Source: Ichthyophthirius multifiliis
Taxonomy: Eukaryota; Ciliophora; Oligohymenophorea; Hymenostomatida
Length of the DNA: 25,231 nucleotides
NCBI RefSeq assembly: GCF_000220395.1
Contig: NW_004086593.1
Location: forward strand, 1 to 25,231
Direction: 5' to 3'
Shown: positions 1-11,054 of the stretch, piece by piece
Layout: each line of letters opens with the position of its first letter
Numbering within the stretch: the first letter of the stretch is position 1
Notes under the pieces: generated by a model
Database searches by the model: none
What the model was told of the DNA's origin: nothing
The model's input: the letters and a program-made list of their open reading frames with translations, nothing else
Position numbers and translations under genes: made by a program

Positions 1-3
1 TAA

Positions 4-36
<33 letters not shown>

Positions 37-644
37 AAATTAAATGAAATTAAATTAAATTGGATAAAATTAAATAATATAAATAAATATGATAAATTAA
101 AGAAAATAAACAAGAACATTAAAATTAATAAAAATAAATACAGGGAATATTAATTATTTTTAATATTAAAACGTTGAGCTACTAAAATACTAAACAATTG
201 AATTATCAAATTTAATAGATTAGAATTTATATTAGCATCTATTTTTATATAAATCTAAATATATTATGTATAATATATTATGTATTATATAAAAACGAAA
301 ATAAATAACAAATATAAAAGAATTTAAATAAATATACATCAGAAAATATATACAATATTATTTAAAATAACTAATAAAAAAAAAAAGATTAAGTTAAATT
401 TAAAATTAAAATATATATAAAAATAAATCTTCGATATTTAATACAAATATATTTATTAACCATTTTTATTAAAAATAAATAAATTACAATAATTAATGTA
501 AAAAAAAATTCGATAATCAATTAAATAAAAAAAAAAAAAATTAAAATGTAATAATTATAATTATATCTTGAAAAAAAATATACTATAAAAATGTAAAATC
601 AATAGTAATATAAAAATAATAGAAATATTAATAATATTAAAAAC

Positions 645-676
<32 letters not shown>

Positions 677-1209
677 TAATAAATTAATTAATACAAAATT
701 ATATTAAATTTTTGATATCTTTTTTTTTTTTTTTATTTTTAATATATGGCGTGTTTTTAAATATTAATTAATAATAATTTTTTACATTAATATTATATTA
801 TATATAAATTTATTTAAAAAATTTAGTTTTATCATTAAAATATAATCAAAAATAAAAAGTAAAAAAAAAAATATATATATAACAAAAATATATAAAAATT
901 ATTTATAATATATTATAAAAATATAAATTTCTTTAATTAAAAAAATAATATAAAATTTCCTGTTTTTAAATAATTTTTTTTAATAATTATCTAATTTATA
1001 TATAAATGTATTTTATTTATTTAGATAATTTTATAAATAAAATGAAATATATTTTTCATACAATAATATGTTTTATAATAAATATATATATTAAATATAT
1101 TTTATTATATAATTATTGCTTATTTTTCTTTTCTTTTTTAAAAAAAAAAATGTTAAAAATAAATATTTGTAAAAATGATTTATATTTAACAACAAATTTT
1201 ATTAATTAA
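1..1209. other. AT-rich flank, no gene seen
   Basis: Almost pure A/T with a 25-base A run near position 10 and an AAT-type microsatellite around 645-675. I see no recognisable coding segment. The one short open frame here (from 1006) is all Ile, Phe, Lys, Asn and Tyr, as expected from composition alone. The right edge is the 3' flank of the large minus-strand gene that ends at 1210. Confidence 0.6.
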
Positions 1210-4200
1210 TCATAATATTCTTTTTATTTTTTTAAGATATTATATATAATTATTATTTATGCAAAAAAAAATTATATATATTTATTATAATGAATACTTA
1301 ATAATTTTCTTATTTTAAAATTTATAATTTTTCTTTTCTTTATAATATAATTTTTTTTATTATTATAAAAGAATATAATTTTATTTTTCAATATTCTATG
1401 TTATCTGTTATTTTAATTCAAGTTTACGGATTTTATCTAATGATAATTAATAATTGTTTTTTAAATGACAAACTTATTCTATTTTTTCTACTAATTCTTG
1501 ATTTTTTGAAGATAGTTCTGCGGACTTTCGTTCATTTTATTATTAAAGAAGTTATTTTCTGCATTTAGGCTTTCTATTTCTTTTAATAACATTTCTATTT
1601 TATATTTATCATTTGAAGGAATACCCTATTAAATATAAAATATTAATAAAAAATATAATTATATATATATTTACATTCATATATTTATTTATATTATAAG
1701 TTTTTTTATTTAATTCTTTTTACAGATTAAATAATTCTTTTTCTTTTTATTTTAAATTATTTTCTAGTTTTTAAATTTATACATCTTTTTTATCATTAAT
1801 TTTCCCTTTTTTTAAATCATTATTTTCTTATTTTAATTTCTATAAATCATTATTTAAATCTTTTATTTTATTTTCCAAATAGACTTTTTATTCACGATTA
1901 CCTAAATTATTTTCTAAACTTAATATTAATGGTTCTTCTACTCTAGAATTTCTTAAAATATGATTTTATTCATTATTATCTTATAAAGGATTTCTTTAGT
2001 TCCTTTCTAAAATATTCATTTGGTTTTCTACACTATTTCTTTAGTTTTATAGACTATTTCTTTAGTTTTCTAAATTATTTATTTGATTTTCGTATGAGTT
2101 TACTTAACTTTCATAAGGGTTTCTTTAACTCTCGTAAGCATTATTTTGAATTTCTTAAGGATTTCTTTAATTTTGGCTTTTTTGATTTTCTTAAGGAGGA
2201 TTTCTTTGAATTTTTTAAGATCTTTTTTTACTTTCGTATTAGTTTTATTGACTTTCTTAAGGATTTATTTGCCTGTCGTAATTATTATTTTTACTTTCTT
2301 AAGGATTTCTTTGATTTTCTTAAGGATTGTTTAGATTTTAGTAATAGTTTTTTTGACTTCCTTATGGATTTATTTGACTTTCGTAATTATAATTATTATT
2401 TTTATTTTCTTAAGGATTATTTAAATTTTCGTAATAGTTTTTTTGACTTTCTTAAGGATTTATTTGGCTTTCGTAATTATTATTTTTATTTTCTTAAGGA
2501 TTATCTAGATTTTAGTAATAGTTTTTTTGACTTTCTTAAGGATTTCTTTGACTTCCTTATGGATTTATTTGGCTTTCGTAACTATAATTATTATTTTTAT
2601 TTTCTTAAGGATTATCTAGGTTTTAGTAATAGTTTTTTTGACTTTCTTAAGGATTTCTTTGAATTTCTTAAGTATTTCTTAGATTTTCTTAAGGATTTAT
2701 TTGGCTTTCTTAAGTATTTCTTTGACTTCCTTAAGGATTTATTTGGCTTTCGTAATAGTTTTATTGACTTCCTTAAGGATTTCTTTGAATTTCTTGAAGA
2801 TTTCTTTGACTTTCTTAAGTATTTCTTTGACTTCCTTAAGAATTTCTTTGATATTGTTAAATATTTCTTTGACTTTCTTAAGTATTTCTTTGACTTCCTT
2901 AAGGATTTCTTTGAATTTCTTGAAGATTTCTCTGGCTTTCTTAAGTATTTCTTTGACTTCCTTAAGGATTTCTTTGATTTTCTTAAGTATTTCTTTGACT
3001 TTCTTAAGTATTTTGTTGACTTCCTTAAGGATTTCTTTGAATTTCTTAAGTATTTCTTTGACTTTCTTAAGGATTTATTTGACTTTCGTAATGATTACTT
3101 AGACTTTCTTAATTATTTCTTTGATTTTCGTAATTGCTTCTTTAACTTTCTTAAGGATTTTTTTGATATTGTTAAATATTTCTTTGACTTTCTTAAGTAT
3201 TTCTTTGATTTTCGTAATTGTTTCTTTGACTTTCTTAAGGATTTTTTTGAATTTGTTAAATATTTCTTTGACTGTCTAAATTATTTCTTTGATTTTAATA
3301 AGGGCTTCTTTAAGTTTCGTAAGGGCTTATTTGGTTTTCGTGTGGGTTTCTTTGGCTTTCATAATGATTTTTTTGACTTTCTTAAGAATTTCTTTAATTT
3401 TCATTTGAGTTTTTTTTGCTTTTATTTCGTTAAATAGAATTTTTTTTATTGGTTTTTTATTATTCCTTTGGGTTAGGAAAATTTGATTAAGGATAAATAA
3501 TATTTTATTATGGTTATGAAAAATTATTATCTTAGTGATTTCTATATTATTCTTAAGGATATAATAAGTCAGGTTTATTATTAAAAGGCTCAATTAATTT
3601 TTAATTATCTTAAAGAAATTAAGAATTAAGAGTTAAAAGGTTAATTTTAGTAATCTTAAGAAGTATTTAAATATTTATTTTAAGAAACTTATTAATTAAG
3701 CGCCTAATTTTTTATAGGTTATTACTTAATTTATTCTGGATAAAGGTTAATTGATACTGGTTAATTTTATAAATTTTTAGAATTATTTAATTAATTTTTT
3801 TAATTAGAGTTTTATTATTATTAATTTTAAGGATTTTAGTTTAAATACAATGTTTACTATAGATTATTTTAAGAATTTTATTATTATGAGTTTTTATTTT
3901 ATTAATCTATTTATTAATTATAAGGATATTACCCTTATTACTATTGTTATTATGTAATTTGATTTTAAGAATTTTATTTTTAATTAAATTATTATTATAA
4001 ATTATTTTAAGAAATTTGATTTTAACTCTAATCGGGACTTATGCTTCTACTTTAAGATTTTAAATTTTTTAATTAATGATCATAAACTTATTATTATGGA
4101 TGTATACCTTATGATTATTAATGGTTTTAACCTTATTGTAAAGGTTACTAGTCTTAATATTATTATGGATATTATACTTGTTATTATAAAGGATTTAACC

Positions 4201-6768
4201 TTATTATTATTATTATAAAGTATTTTTACCCTATTATTATTATAGAAGATATTAACCTTTTTTTTATGTATGTAAGTCATTTTATTATTAAGGATTATTA
4301 ACTTATTATTATTCATTATTACCTTATTGCTAGTATTATTGCGGATTTTAGCCTTATTATTATTGATTATAGCTTTGTTATTAATGATTCAAGGCTTTTT
4401 ATTAAGGAGTATGTGTGGATTATTATTATTAAGGAGTTTATGATTTAGACAAAGGTTTCTAAGATTATTATTAAAGTTATTATTTTTAAATAGAATTAAA
4501 AGCTTTTTTCTATACTTATTATTATTAGGGTAAACATTATGAAGTTGAAGTATCTTAGTTTAAATATGTATCATAATTATTATTATAATTTTCTTAAGGA
4601 TAATTTATTTATTATAATTAATGTAAATTAGAAGAATTATTATCATTATTATTATTATAAAAATTAGGATGTAAATATTCTTCTGATAAAATAGATTTTT
4701 CATTATTTATTTTATTCTCTTTCAAAAGATTCAATTATATAGTTTATGGATTTTTTTGGATAGTTTATGAATCTAAAACTTGATTTAGTATACTAGATAT
4801 AGGATATTCTAAATTATTATAAGTATTTTAATATTCTTAATTAATAATATTTTTTTAATATATCTAATGTTTATTAAAATTATCAACATTTTTATTATTA
4901 TTATTAACATTTTCATCTTTATTTTATTATTATTTTTTTATTCTTAATTATTCGTTTTATTATCTAATTAATCGATTTTGTTTGAGTAATTTTATTTTAT
5001 TTAATTACTAAGATTTTAATTTTAATTTGTAAGTAAAACTATTTTCTATTCTAGATTTTCTATTTCTTCATTAAGACGTTTATTTTCGTTATTTAATAAT
5101 TAAGTTTAGCTATCTTTAGGTAAATTAGAGTCCATATATTATTCTAATTAGTTGTCTTTATTTTTAAGTTTTTAATTAAGACGCATTATTTCTGTTGATA
5201 GTTGTGCAATTTTATTTTCTAAATCAACTATTCTGGAATCTTTCTCATTTATATTTTATTTCATATTCATTATTTTATTATCTTTACAAATTAATTAATT
5301 TGCTAATCTTTCTATTTCTTATGTTAATTCCACTTTTTTTTATATATAAATATATTCCATATTTTTTTTTAAATACATGCTTTTTTTTTAATAAATGGTA
5401 ATTTTTTAAATCAATATTTGAATGGTTTTATGATTATTTTTTAATTATTGTGTTATTTTATGGATTTTCTTAATTATTATAGATTATTTCAGCTTATGAA
5501 TTATTAGTTGATTATTATTAAGGAGTTTTTTTATTTAATATATCTTTAATATTACTCTTTTGAGTTATTTATGCATAACTTTGTGGCTAAGAAATATTAT
5601 TGTCAGGTTATTATACCTAATTTATGTTTTTTTAAGGCTATTATTATATATTATTATTATTATTATTTTATGATTATTATTACGTTTTATTAGAAGGCGT
5701 TTATTAATTTTAAGAAAAATTATTAGATAAAATTTAAAAATTTGAAATAATATCAGTATTTTTTTAAGATTAATGTAATAATTTTTTCAATTCAGAAATC
5801 TCTTGTCCTTGTTTATTAGTTAAATTAGAAAGTTAATCGATTTCATTAATTAGTAGAAGTTAAGTTTTTTTATTTTAGTCTTTTTCAAGAAGTTAATTTT
5901 CGTTTTGTTCTTCTAATTATTTAATTTTTTAACCTTAAATATTATTTACATAGACTAAATTTTCGATTTTATTGAAAACGCGTTCTAATTCAAAAGTTAA
6001 GAGTACTATTTTTTACAATTGATTTTATTTTTATATATTTTCTAAATATTTTTCAGGCTTTTACTTTAAAAAATCTTACAATTAGTCTTTTAAAATCTCA
6101 GATTCGCTTTAAAAAGCTTTATTTTCAAAATTATCATATATTTATTTATATATAAAAGTATTATCCTCTTATTTTTCGTTTTAAAAATTATTATTTTTAT
6201 TATTATTATTGTTACCATTATTATTATTATTATTGTTATTATTATCTTTATTATTAATTTCTTTTAAAGATATTCTATTTATTTACTATTCTGTATTAAT
6301 AAGTTCTTATTAAAGTTATTTTACTACTGAAAGAAGATCTTTAATTTGATTTTTTTAATTATTAATTATGTTATTTTATATATAATTTTCATTTCTTAAT
6401 TTTATTACTTCATCATTTGCAGTTTCTATATCTATAAACATTTTTTCTCCTTTTTTTACTGTTTAGTAGTCGTTATTATTACTTGTAAAAATCTTACTTG
6501 GAGGAGAGTTATGGAAACTTTTACCTGTTACGTTTGGTATTACGGTAGCTAATATTTTATCTATACGACAAGAACTGTCTGGAGATGGTTCACGCGCAGG
6601 ATTTTATGTGGGAAGATTACGTATTTGGGATTAACTTTATGTACTACTTTGGGCCAGTGCTTAATTATTGTTTAAGTCTAAAGATTATTAATTATTATTA
6701 TTTTATGTATTTATTAGATTAAATGATTTTATGGGAGGTTAGTAAGCGTATTTTTTATGTTTACTCAT
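1210..6768 (-). CDS. Very long coiled-coil protein with Gln/Asn-rich regions and a heptapeptide array
   Basis: Read leftward with TAA/TAG as Gln. The start is ATG at 6766-6768 (MSKHKKYAYQPP), preceded by an A-rich leader. A Ser/Pro/Asn-rich N-terminus is followed by coiled coil (for example KDLLSVVKQLQQEL near 6330). Next come poly-Asn and Gln/Asn/Pro-rich stretches (about 3650-4560 and 5580-5700), a 7-residue tandem array (about 2062-3400), and a C-terminal coiled coil (KIRKLELKQQ near 1430). An intron at 1674-1626 (GTAAAT..TTTAATAG) fits. The frame changes several times near homopolymers: about 5340-5400 (two 9-base A runs; alternatively a second gene begins at ATG 5378 or 5360), 4933-4939, about 4195, 3605-3640 and 1555-1558. 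TGA at 1210-1212 is the first stop after the last coiled-coil segment, but codons from about 1330 on are so AT-rich that the true end is uncertain. Function unknown; cytoskeletal or basal-body scaffolds have this look. Sure that it is coding, unsure of exact structure. Confidence 0.7.
2062..3400 (-). repeat. 21-bp tandem array encoding a 7-residue repeat
   Basis: Roughly 60 imperfect head-to-tail copies of a 21-bp unit. In the frame that joins the flanking coiled coils the unit reads E-(S/N)-Q-R-N-(T/P/N)-(Q/Y). At the 3' edge the units become ENQINNL, ENQRNSL and ENQMNIL, which look like ordinary coiled-coil heptads with Leu in the last position, so the array probably grew from one heptad. 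Because 21 is a multiple of 3 and the unit holds no TGA or TCA in phase, the other frames stay open too. The plus strand therefore shows a 447-codon Phe/Asp/Leu/Lys frame that I consider an artefact. Confidence 0.85.
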
Positions 6769-7336
6769 TTGTTTATTTATTAATTTTTTTTTTTATGAGT
6801 TTGTATTATTTTTTATATTTGTAAAGAAAAATTTATATTTGTTATTTTTATTTAATAATTTAATTTTAATTATTTTATTTTATTTTTATTCTGTGGAATA
6901 TATAGTTTTTTTATATGTAATTCAAAATTTCATATTGTTATATTGATGCTTATTGCTAAAAATTTATTAACTTTAAATTATAAAAGGGAAGAGATTATTA
7001 ATTAAATAAGAATACAATATTATTATATTTAAGAATAAAATAAAATAAAATTAAAAATAATCAACAAAATATATAAAAAATAGATAATGAAAATCATTTT
7101 ATTAAAAAAAAAAATATAATAAAAAAATAATAAAAAACAATTGTGAAGAAACATATTATCTTATGTAAAAAATTTAGTATATAAATAAATATAGATTAAA
7201 TTTAAGGAAGTATAAATGAAATAAATTTACTAAATAAAAAAATTAAAAAAATATATAAAATTAAAATAAAAAAAATATATATAAATAAAAAAATAAGAAT
7301 AAAAAATATAATAAATAATAAAAATACATAAATAAG

Positions 7337-7368
<32 letters not shown>

Positions 7369-7693
7369 AAATAAATAATAATATAAAATATTTTAATTTT
7401 CATATATAAATTAATTTTTTATAGCTGAATATTTAATTTATAAATCATATTAATTATATTATATTTTTTAAATTATAATAATTTTTATTATTATTTTTAA
7501 TATATATTATAAATAAATACATTTAAATTAAAAAAAATGTATAATATTTTCATTAATATTTTTTATTACACAAAAATGTTTTTTAAATTTAAATTACCTA
7601 TTTTTAAAAAATTTATTATTAATTTAATTTAAACAAATTATATAACTTATTTGAAATATATTTTTAATTTTTTTCTGATTTTTTTTTAAATAC
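6769..7693. other. Intergenic region between divergent genes, with TAAA microsatellite
   Basis: This is the upstream region of the leftward coiled-coil gene and of the rightward gene that starts near 7694. It is AT-rich with a (TAAA/AATA)n tract at about 7329-7380. A plus-strand frame at 7563-7651 looks weakly coding (Leu/Asn/Phe-rich) but ends in TGA at 7652-7654, with another TGA at 7676-7678. It could be a lost 5' exon of the next gene. No promoter element can be named from sequence alone. Confidence 0.5.
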
Positions 7694-8519
7694 ATGTTTA
7701 ATTTTGATTGTGTAATTATATTTTAATTTTTTGCATTTAAATACGAATAATTTTTAAAATTTTAAATTTAAGATAATAAAATAACCTTATAATTTTTGTT
7801 TTTTTGTCACAAGTATATTAATTATATTTTATTTTATTTTTATTAACTATAAAATTAAATTCATAAAAACAGTTTTTAATGTTTACATTTTTTATACTTT
7901 TTTTTATATTTAATATCTATAAATTAATATAGATAATTATAAAGCGAATAAAAAAGTTTAATACAATTTATTAATGTGTGTTAAAAACTAAAAATGCGAA
8001 ATATTTAATTAAGTTTTAAGCAATAATTCATTTTATAATAATAATATTAAAAATAAATAAATATTGTTGAAATGATGCTTTAATTTAATTATTTATAAGC
8101 TTTTAGTTCTTAAGAATCCTTATAATATATAATTCAAGTAAATTTTGTAAAATATGCTAAGATTTGGATTAATAAATTAAATAGTAATAAGTAAATTAAA
8201 GAATTTTTTATTTCTACTTATTTATTAAGAAAGTAGAAATTCAAGTATTTATGAAGAAAAAAAAAATAATTCAAATATAAATTTCTAAATTAATAAAAGT
8301 ATGAAATTATAGCTTTTTTATGAAAAAATAAATATAGAAAAATTTTTATAGTCTTAATAAATTTAGGATTAAAATAAAGAAAAAAAAATTGTGATTATTG
8401 AATTTAAAATTTAGTAAAAAAAGTAAAAGAATTTCAATTATAAGTAATTGTATATAAAATAAAAAATGATTAATTAAAAATTTGAATTAAATAAAGTGTA
8501 AAACTAATATGTAAACTGA
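7694..8519 (+). CDS. Unassigned protein, hydrophobic N-terminal half and Gln/Lys-rich C-terminal half
   Basis: Open from ATG 7694 (MFNFDCVIIFQFFAFKYEQF) for about 180 codons without TGA, then one frame change at 8226-8231 (TTATTAAGAAAG), then open to TGA 8517-8519; about 275 codons. The first 85 residues or so are very hydrophobic with several possible membrane segments (for example FQCLHFLYFFLYLISI). The middle is charged and helical (RQLQSEQKSLIQFINVCQKL, then YQKQINIVEMMLQFNYLQAF). This order loosely recalls the S6 plus C-linker part of ciliate cyclic-nucleotide-type K+ channels, but I see no Gly-Tyr-Gly pore motif, so it stays unassigned. It could be a decayed or 5'-truncated copy; the upstream frame has two TGAs. 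It is convergent with the minus-strand gene ending at 8805. Confidence 0.4.
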
Positions 8520-8804
8520 TAAATTCTTATTATGTATATAATTTATTCAAAACTAGAAAAAACTAAAGAATAAGTAATATTTAAGTTTAAAAATATTTAT
8601 AAATATAAAAATGTATATATACTAAAATATAATATATATTAATAAATATATTTAAACATATAAATATATATCATATAATATATATATATATATATATATT
8701 ATTTATTTTATAAAAATAAACTATTATTTTTATAATGATTATTTATTAATTAATTCCGAACTTAAATTTAGTAAATTTTTGATTATAGAATTAATATTAA
8801 AATC

Positions 8805-9359
8805 TCATATAATATTTTATATATTTTTAATATTAATATATATATATTTTTTTTATTTCAAAAATAAAAATTTATTTACTAATAAATATCTTTTTATGAA
8901 TTTATATATTAAACAATTTATCCTATAATAAGTTATTTTCTAAAAACTAAACTTAATTTAGAATTAATGTATAAATTATACACTTTATGCACTTTTTTTA
9001 TGAAAGTCATTATTAGTTAATAAAAGAATCAAATTAAAATTAATAAATGAATGATTATTCAGTTAATCTTAAATATATTTGCATACATTTAGTATTATGC
9101 CTACTGTAAAGAATATATAATATAGCATAAATGGTTTACGGCTTAAAAATTTAAACGCATTTTTAAATTGAGTAAATTGCTTGGTTTTAGAATACATTTT
9201 TTTTGAATATTTATTAAATAATTGGGTTTTAAATAAGAATAAATAAAATAAATTTCTGAAGTCAAAATTTACATTAGAAATTAAATATTTAATGAATTAT
9301 AAAAATATAATATTATTGACATAATTTTTTATACTTATATGTTATGTATAACCTTTATC
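8805..9359 (-). pseudogene. Open extension beyond the in-frame TGA of the gene at 9360-10702
   Basis: After the TGA at 9360-9362 the same reading frame continues for about 184 codons to TGA 8805-8807, with normal-looking protein sequence (DKGYTQHISIKNYVNN..., then MYSKTKQFTQFKNAFKFLSR from ATG 9197) and a likely membrane segment (FMLYYIFFTVGIILNV). Either the TGA at 9360 is a nonsense change or sequence error in one longer gene, or a separate small gene starts at ATG 9197. With a TGA expected about every 70 codons by chance, an open run of this length is suggestive, not proof. No family is recognised. Confidence 0.35.
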
Positions 9360-10702
9360 TCATATTTTCGAGTAATATTTATTTAGTATGTTTAAGGTTT
9401 TATTTTATAGAGTTTACGAGTTATGTATTAAATTATCATTAGTTATAATACTTACTTTTAACTTTTAAACTAAATGATTTTATATTTGTTATTGTTGCTT
9501 TTTTATCTATTTATATTATGTTTCTGACATATTTTATAGCATTTCGTATAAATAATTCATTATATTTTCTATTTGGTTAAGTACACGAAATTAAGAACTT
9601 TCATTTTGCAAATCTTAAATAAACAATGCTTATTTATTATATATAATTTTACATATATTCTCGATTTTAGTAAGAACATTTATTAGTGTATTTTTAGAAA
9701 ATTTCATCATTTTATACCAATAGCTTACTTACCGAAATTTCATTATATAGGAATTGCAAAAAATATAAAAATTCAACTCATTTTATTTTCTGGAATAAAT
9801 TAAATTCATAAATCTTACATTTATTAAAAACAATATAATTCAAATTGGGTTGTCCTTCAAATGGCTATTTTTCATTTTATATTTCTTTGAAAATTTTTAA
9901 TTAATCTTCAAAATTTGTACTTTAAGATTTAGTATGGATTTTATATTAGCATAATTCAAGTCTTATTTTTATTTAAATGAGTTAATTATCAATATATTTA
10001 AACCATTTTAATAATTATTATTTAAATTTGATTTAATTTTGTTTAATTTAATGGTTTCTTTTATTATTATTATTAAAAAAAAAAAAAAAAATATTTTTTA
10101 TTAAATATTATAATTATTTTTAGATTTATTTTTATTTAAAAATAAGAATAATAAAACTTTTTAATAAAAAAAATACTTTTTATTAAAAAAAGATTATTTC
10201 AAACAAAAAATATATATATTCAAAAACAAAAAATCTTTATTTTTTAATATTAAGATTTTTTTCTAATTTAAATAATTTATGTATTTTTAATTCTAAAAAT
10301 AGGTTAAAATCAAACAATTTTCTATTTAAAAATTTTAATAAAGCAAATGCCAATTTAATTTTTTTCTTTCTTAAAAACAACTTTTCTAAAACCCTTTAAA
10401 TTTTCAAATTCTAAAACTTATGATTTTTTAATTATTTTCATTTTTTTTTTTTCTTCCAGTAAATAAACACACACTACTACTCCTTTAAAAAACAAATTAT
10501 TTTTCTCTTTTCGAAAATCCCCTTATATCCCCAAAATCATCTAATGTAATCCCTTTTCAAACGTGTCTAAACTATAAAATCCTATAAAACCTTTCTTATT
10601 ATTCCTTAAAAAAAACTTCTAATATCTCCAAAAACTCCTAATAAGAAAACCTAAAAGATAATCAATTCGTAATCTTTTCTTCCTAAATCTCACAGAATCC
10701 AT
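9360..10702 (-). CDS. Unassigned helical protein with frame changes
   Basis: Three open segments in different phases join into one plausible protein. Segment 1 starts at ATG 10702 (MDSVRFRKKRLRIDYLLGFL) and runs to the 12-base A run (on the minus strand) at 10441-10452. Segment 2 is open from 10437 to 9781 (LAFALLKFLNRKLFDFNLFL, later FEDQLKIFKEIQNEKQPFEG). Segment 3, after a phase change at about 9780-9840, runs to TGA 9360-9362 (NVLTKIENICKIIYNKQALF, LNQIENIMNYLYEMLQNMSE). Composition is Leu/Lys/Ile/Asn/Phe with helical periodicity; no catalytic motif is seen. Coding is inferred from long TGA-free runs and non-random residue use. A start further upstream and joining of segment 1 are uncertain, because its own frame stays open to TGA 10310-10312. 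Confidence 0.45.
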
Positions 10703-11054
10703 AACTTCCACCCCCCTCCCCCCACAACTAATATATAACAAAATTATACTAAAAAAATACTATTTTTACTCTTATTTGGTTTCATACACCTAAAAATGCA
10801 GTATATAAGGATTAAATAATTTAGTAAAGTTTAAAGTTGAAATTTTTGGATTTGTACCTCTTTAAAAGTAAATAATATATAATTTAATTAATTTTTTTTA
10901 CAGGTCTATTTATATACTAAAAATGAAGAATATAAATACATATTTATTAGAATCTTGAAATTCGCTTAAATTTATAAAATTAAAAAAATAAGCTTATACA
11001 AAACATAAATAATTTAATATATATATATGATATTAATAATAGTTTTTATTATAA
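10703..11054. other. Divergent intergenic region with a C-rich tract
   Basis: Lies between the leftward gene (start 10702) and the rightward gene (start 11055). It contains a run of C with a single T at about 10710-10723 (G-rich on the minus strand), extraordinary in DNA this AT-rich. It also contains a 38-nt block at 10740-10777 that recurs near 14588. The rest is AT-rich with no gene seen. Confidence 0.5.
10740..10777 (+). repeat. Dispersed 38-nt repeat, copy 1
   Basis: AAAATTATACTAAAAAA, then five or six variable bases, then TTTTTACTCTTATTT. It matches the block at 14588-14626 at most positions. The preceding 8-10 bases (ATATATAAC versus CTATATAAG) are also similar. It sits just upstream of the minus-strand start at 10702. 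Possibly a shared regulatory or ancestral sequence; its function is not known. Confidence 0.55.

Noticed and set aside
2094-3437. 447-codon plus-strand frame rich in Phe, Asp, Leu and Lys
   Set aside because: It is the antisense of the 21-bp array. The minus-strand frame continues on both sides into coiled coil, while the plus frame begins and ends with the array.
3327-3593. Minus-strand 88-codon frame with K-E-I-L-K-K-V units
   Set aside because: Another phase of the same array and its flank; the Q-R-N-E phase connects with the flanking protein on both sides.
10700-10730. Telomere repeat of the C4A2 type
   Set aside because: The C run has no regular CCCCAA periodicity; it is a single irregular tract.
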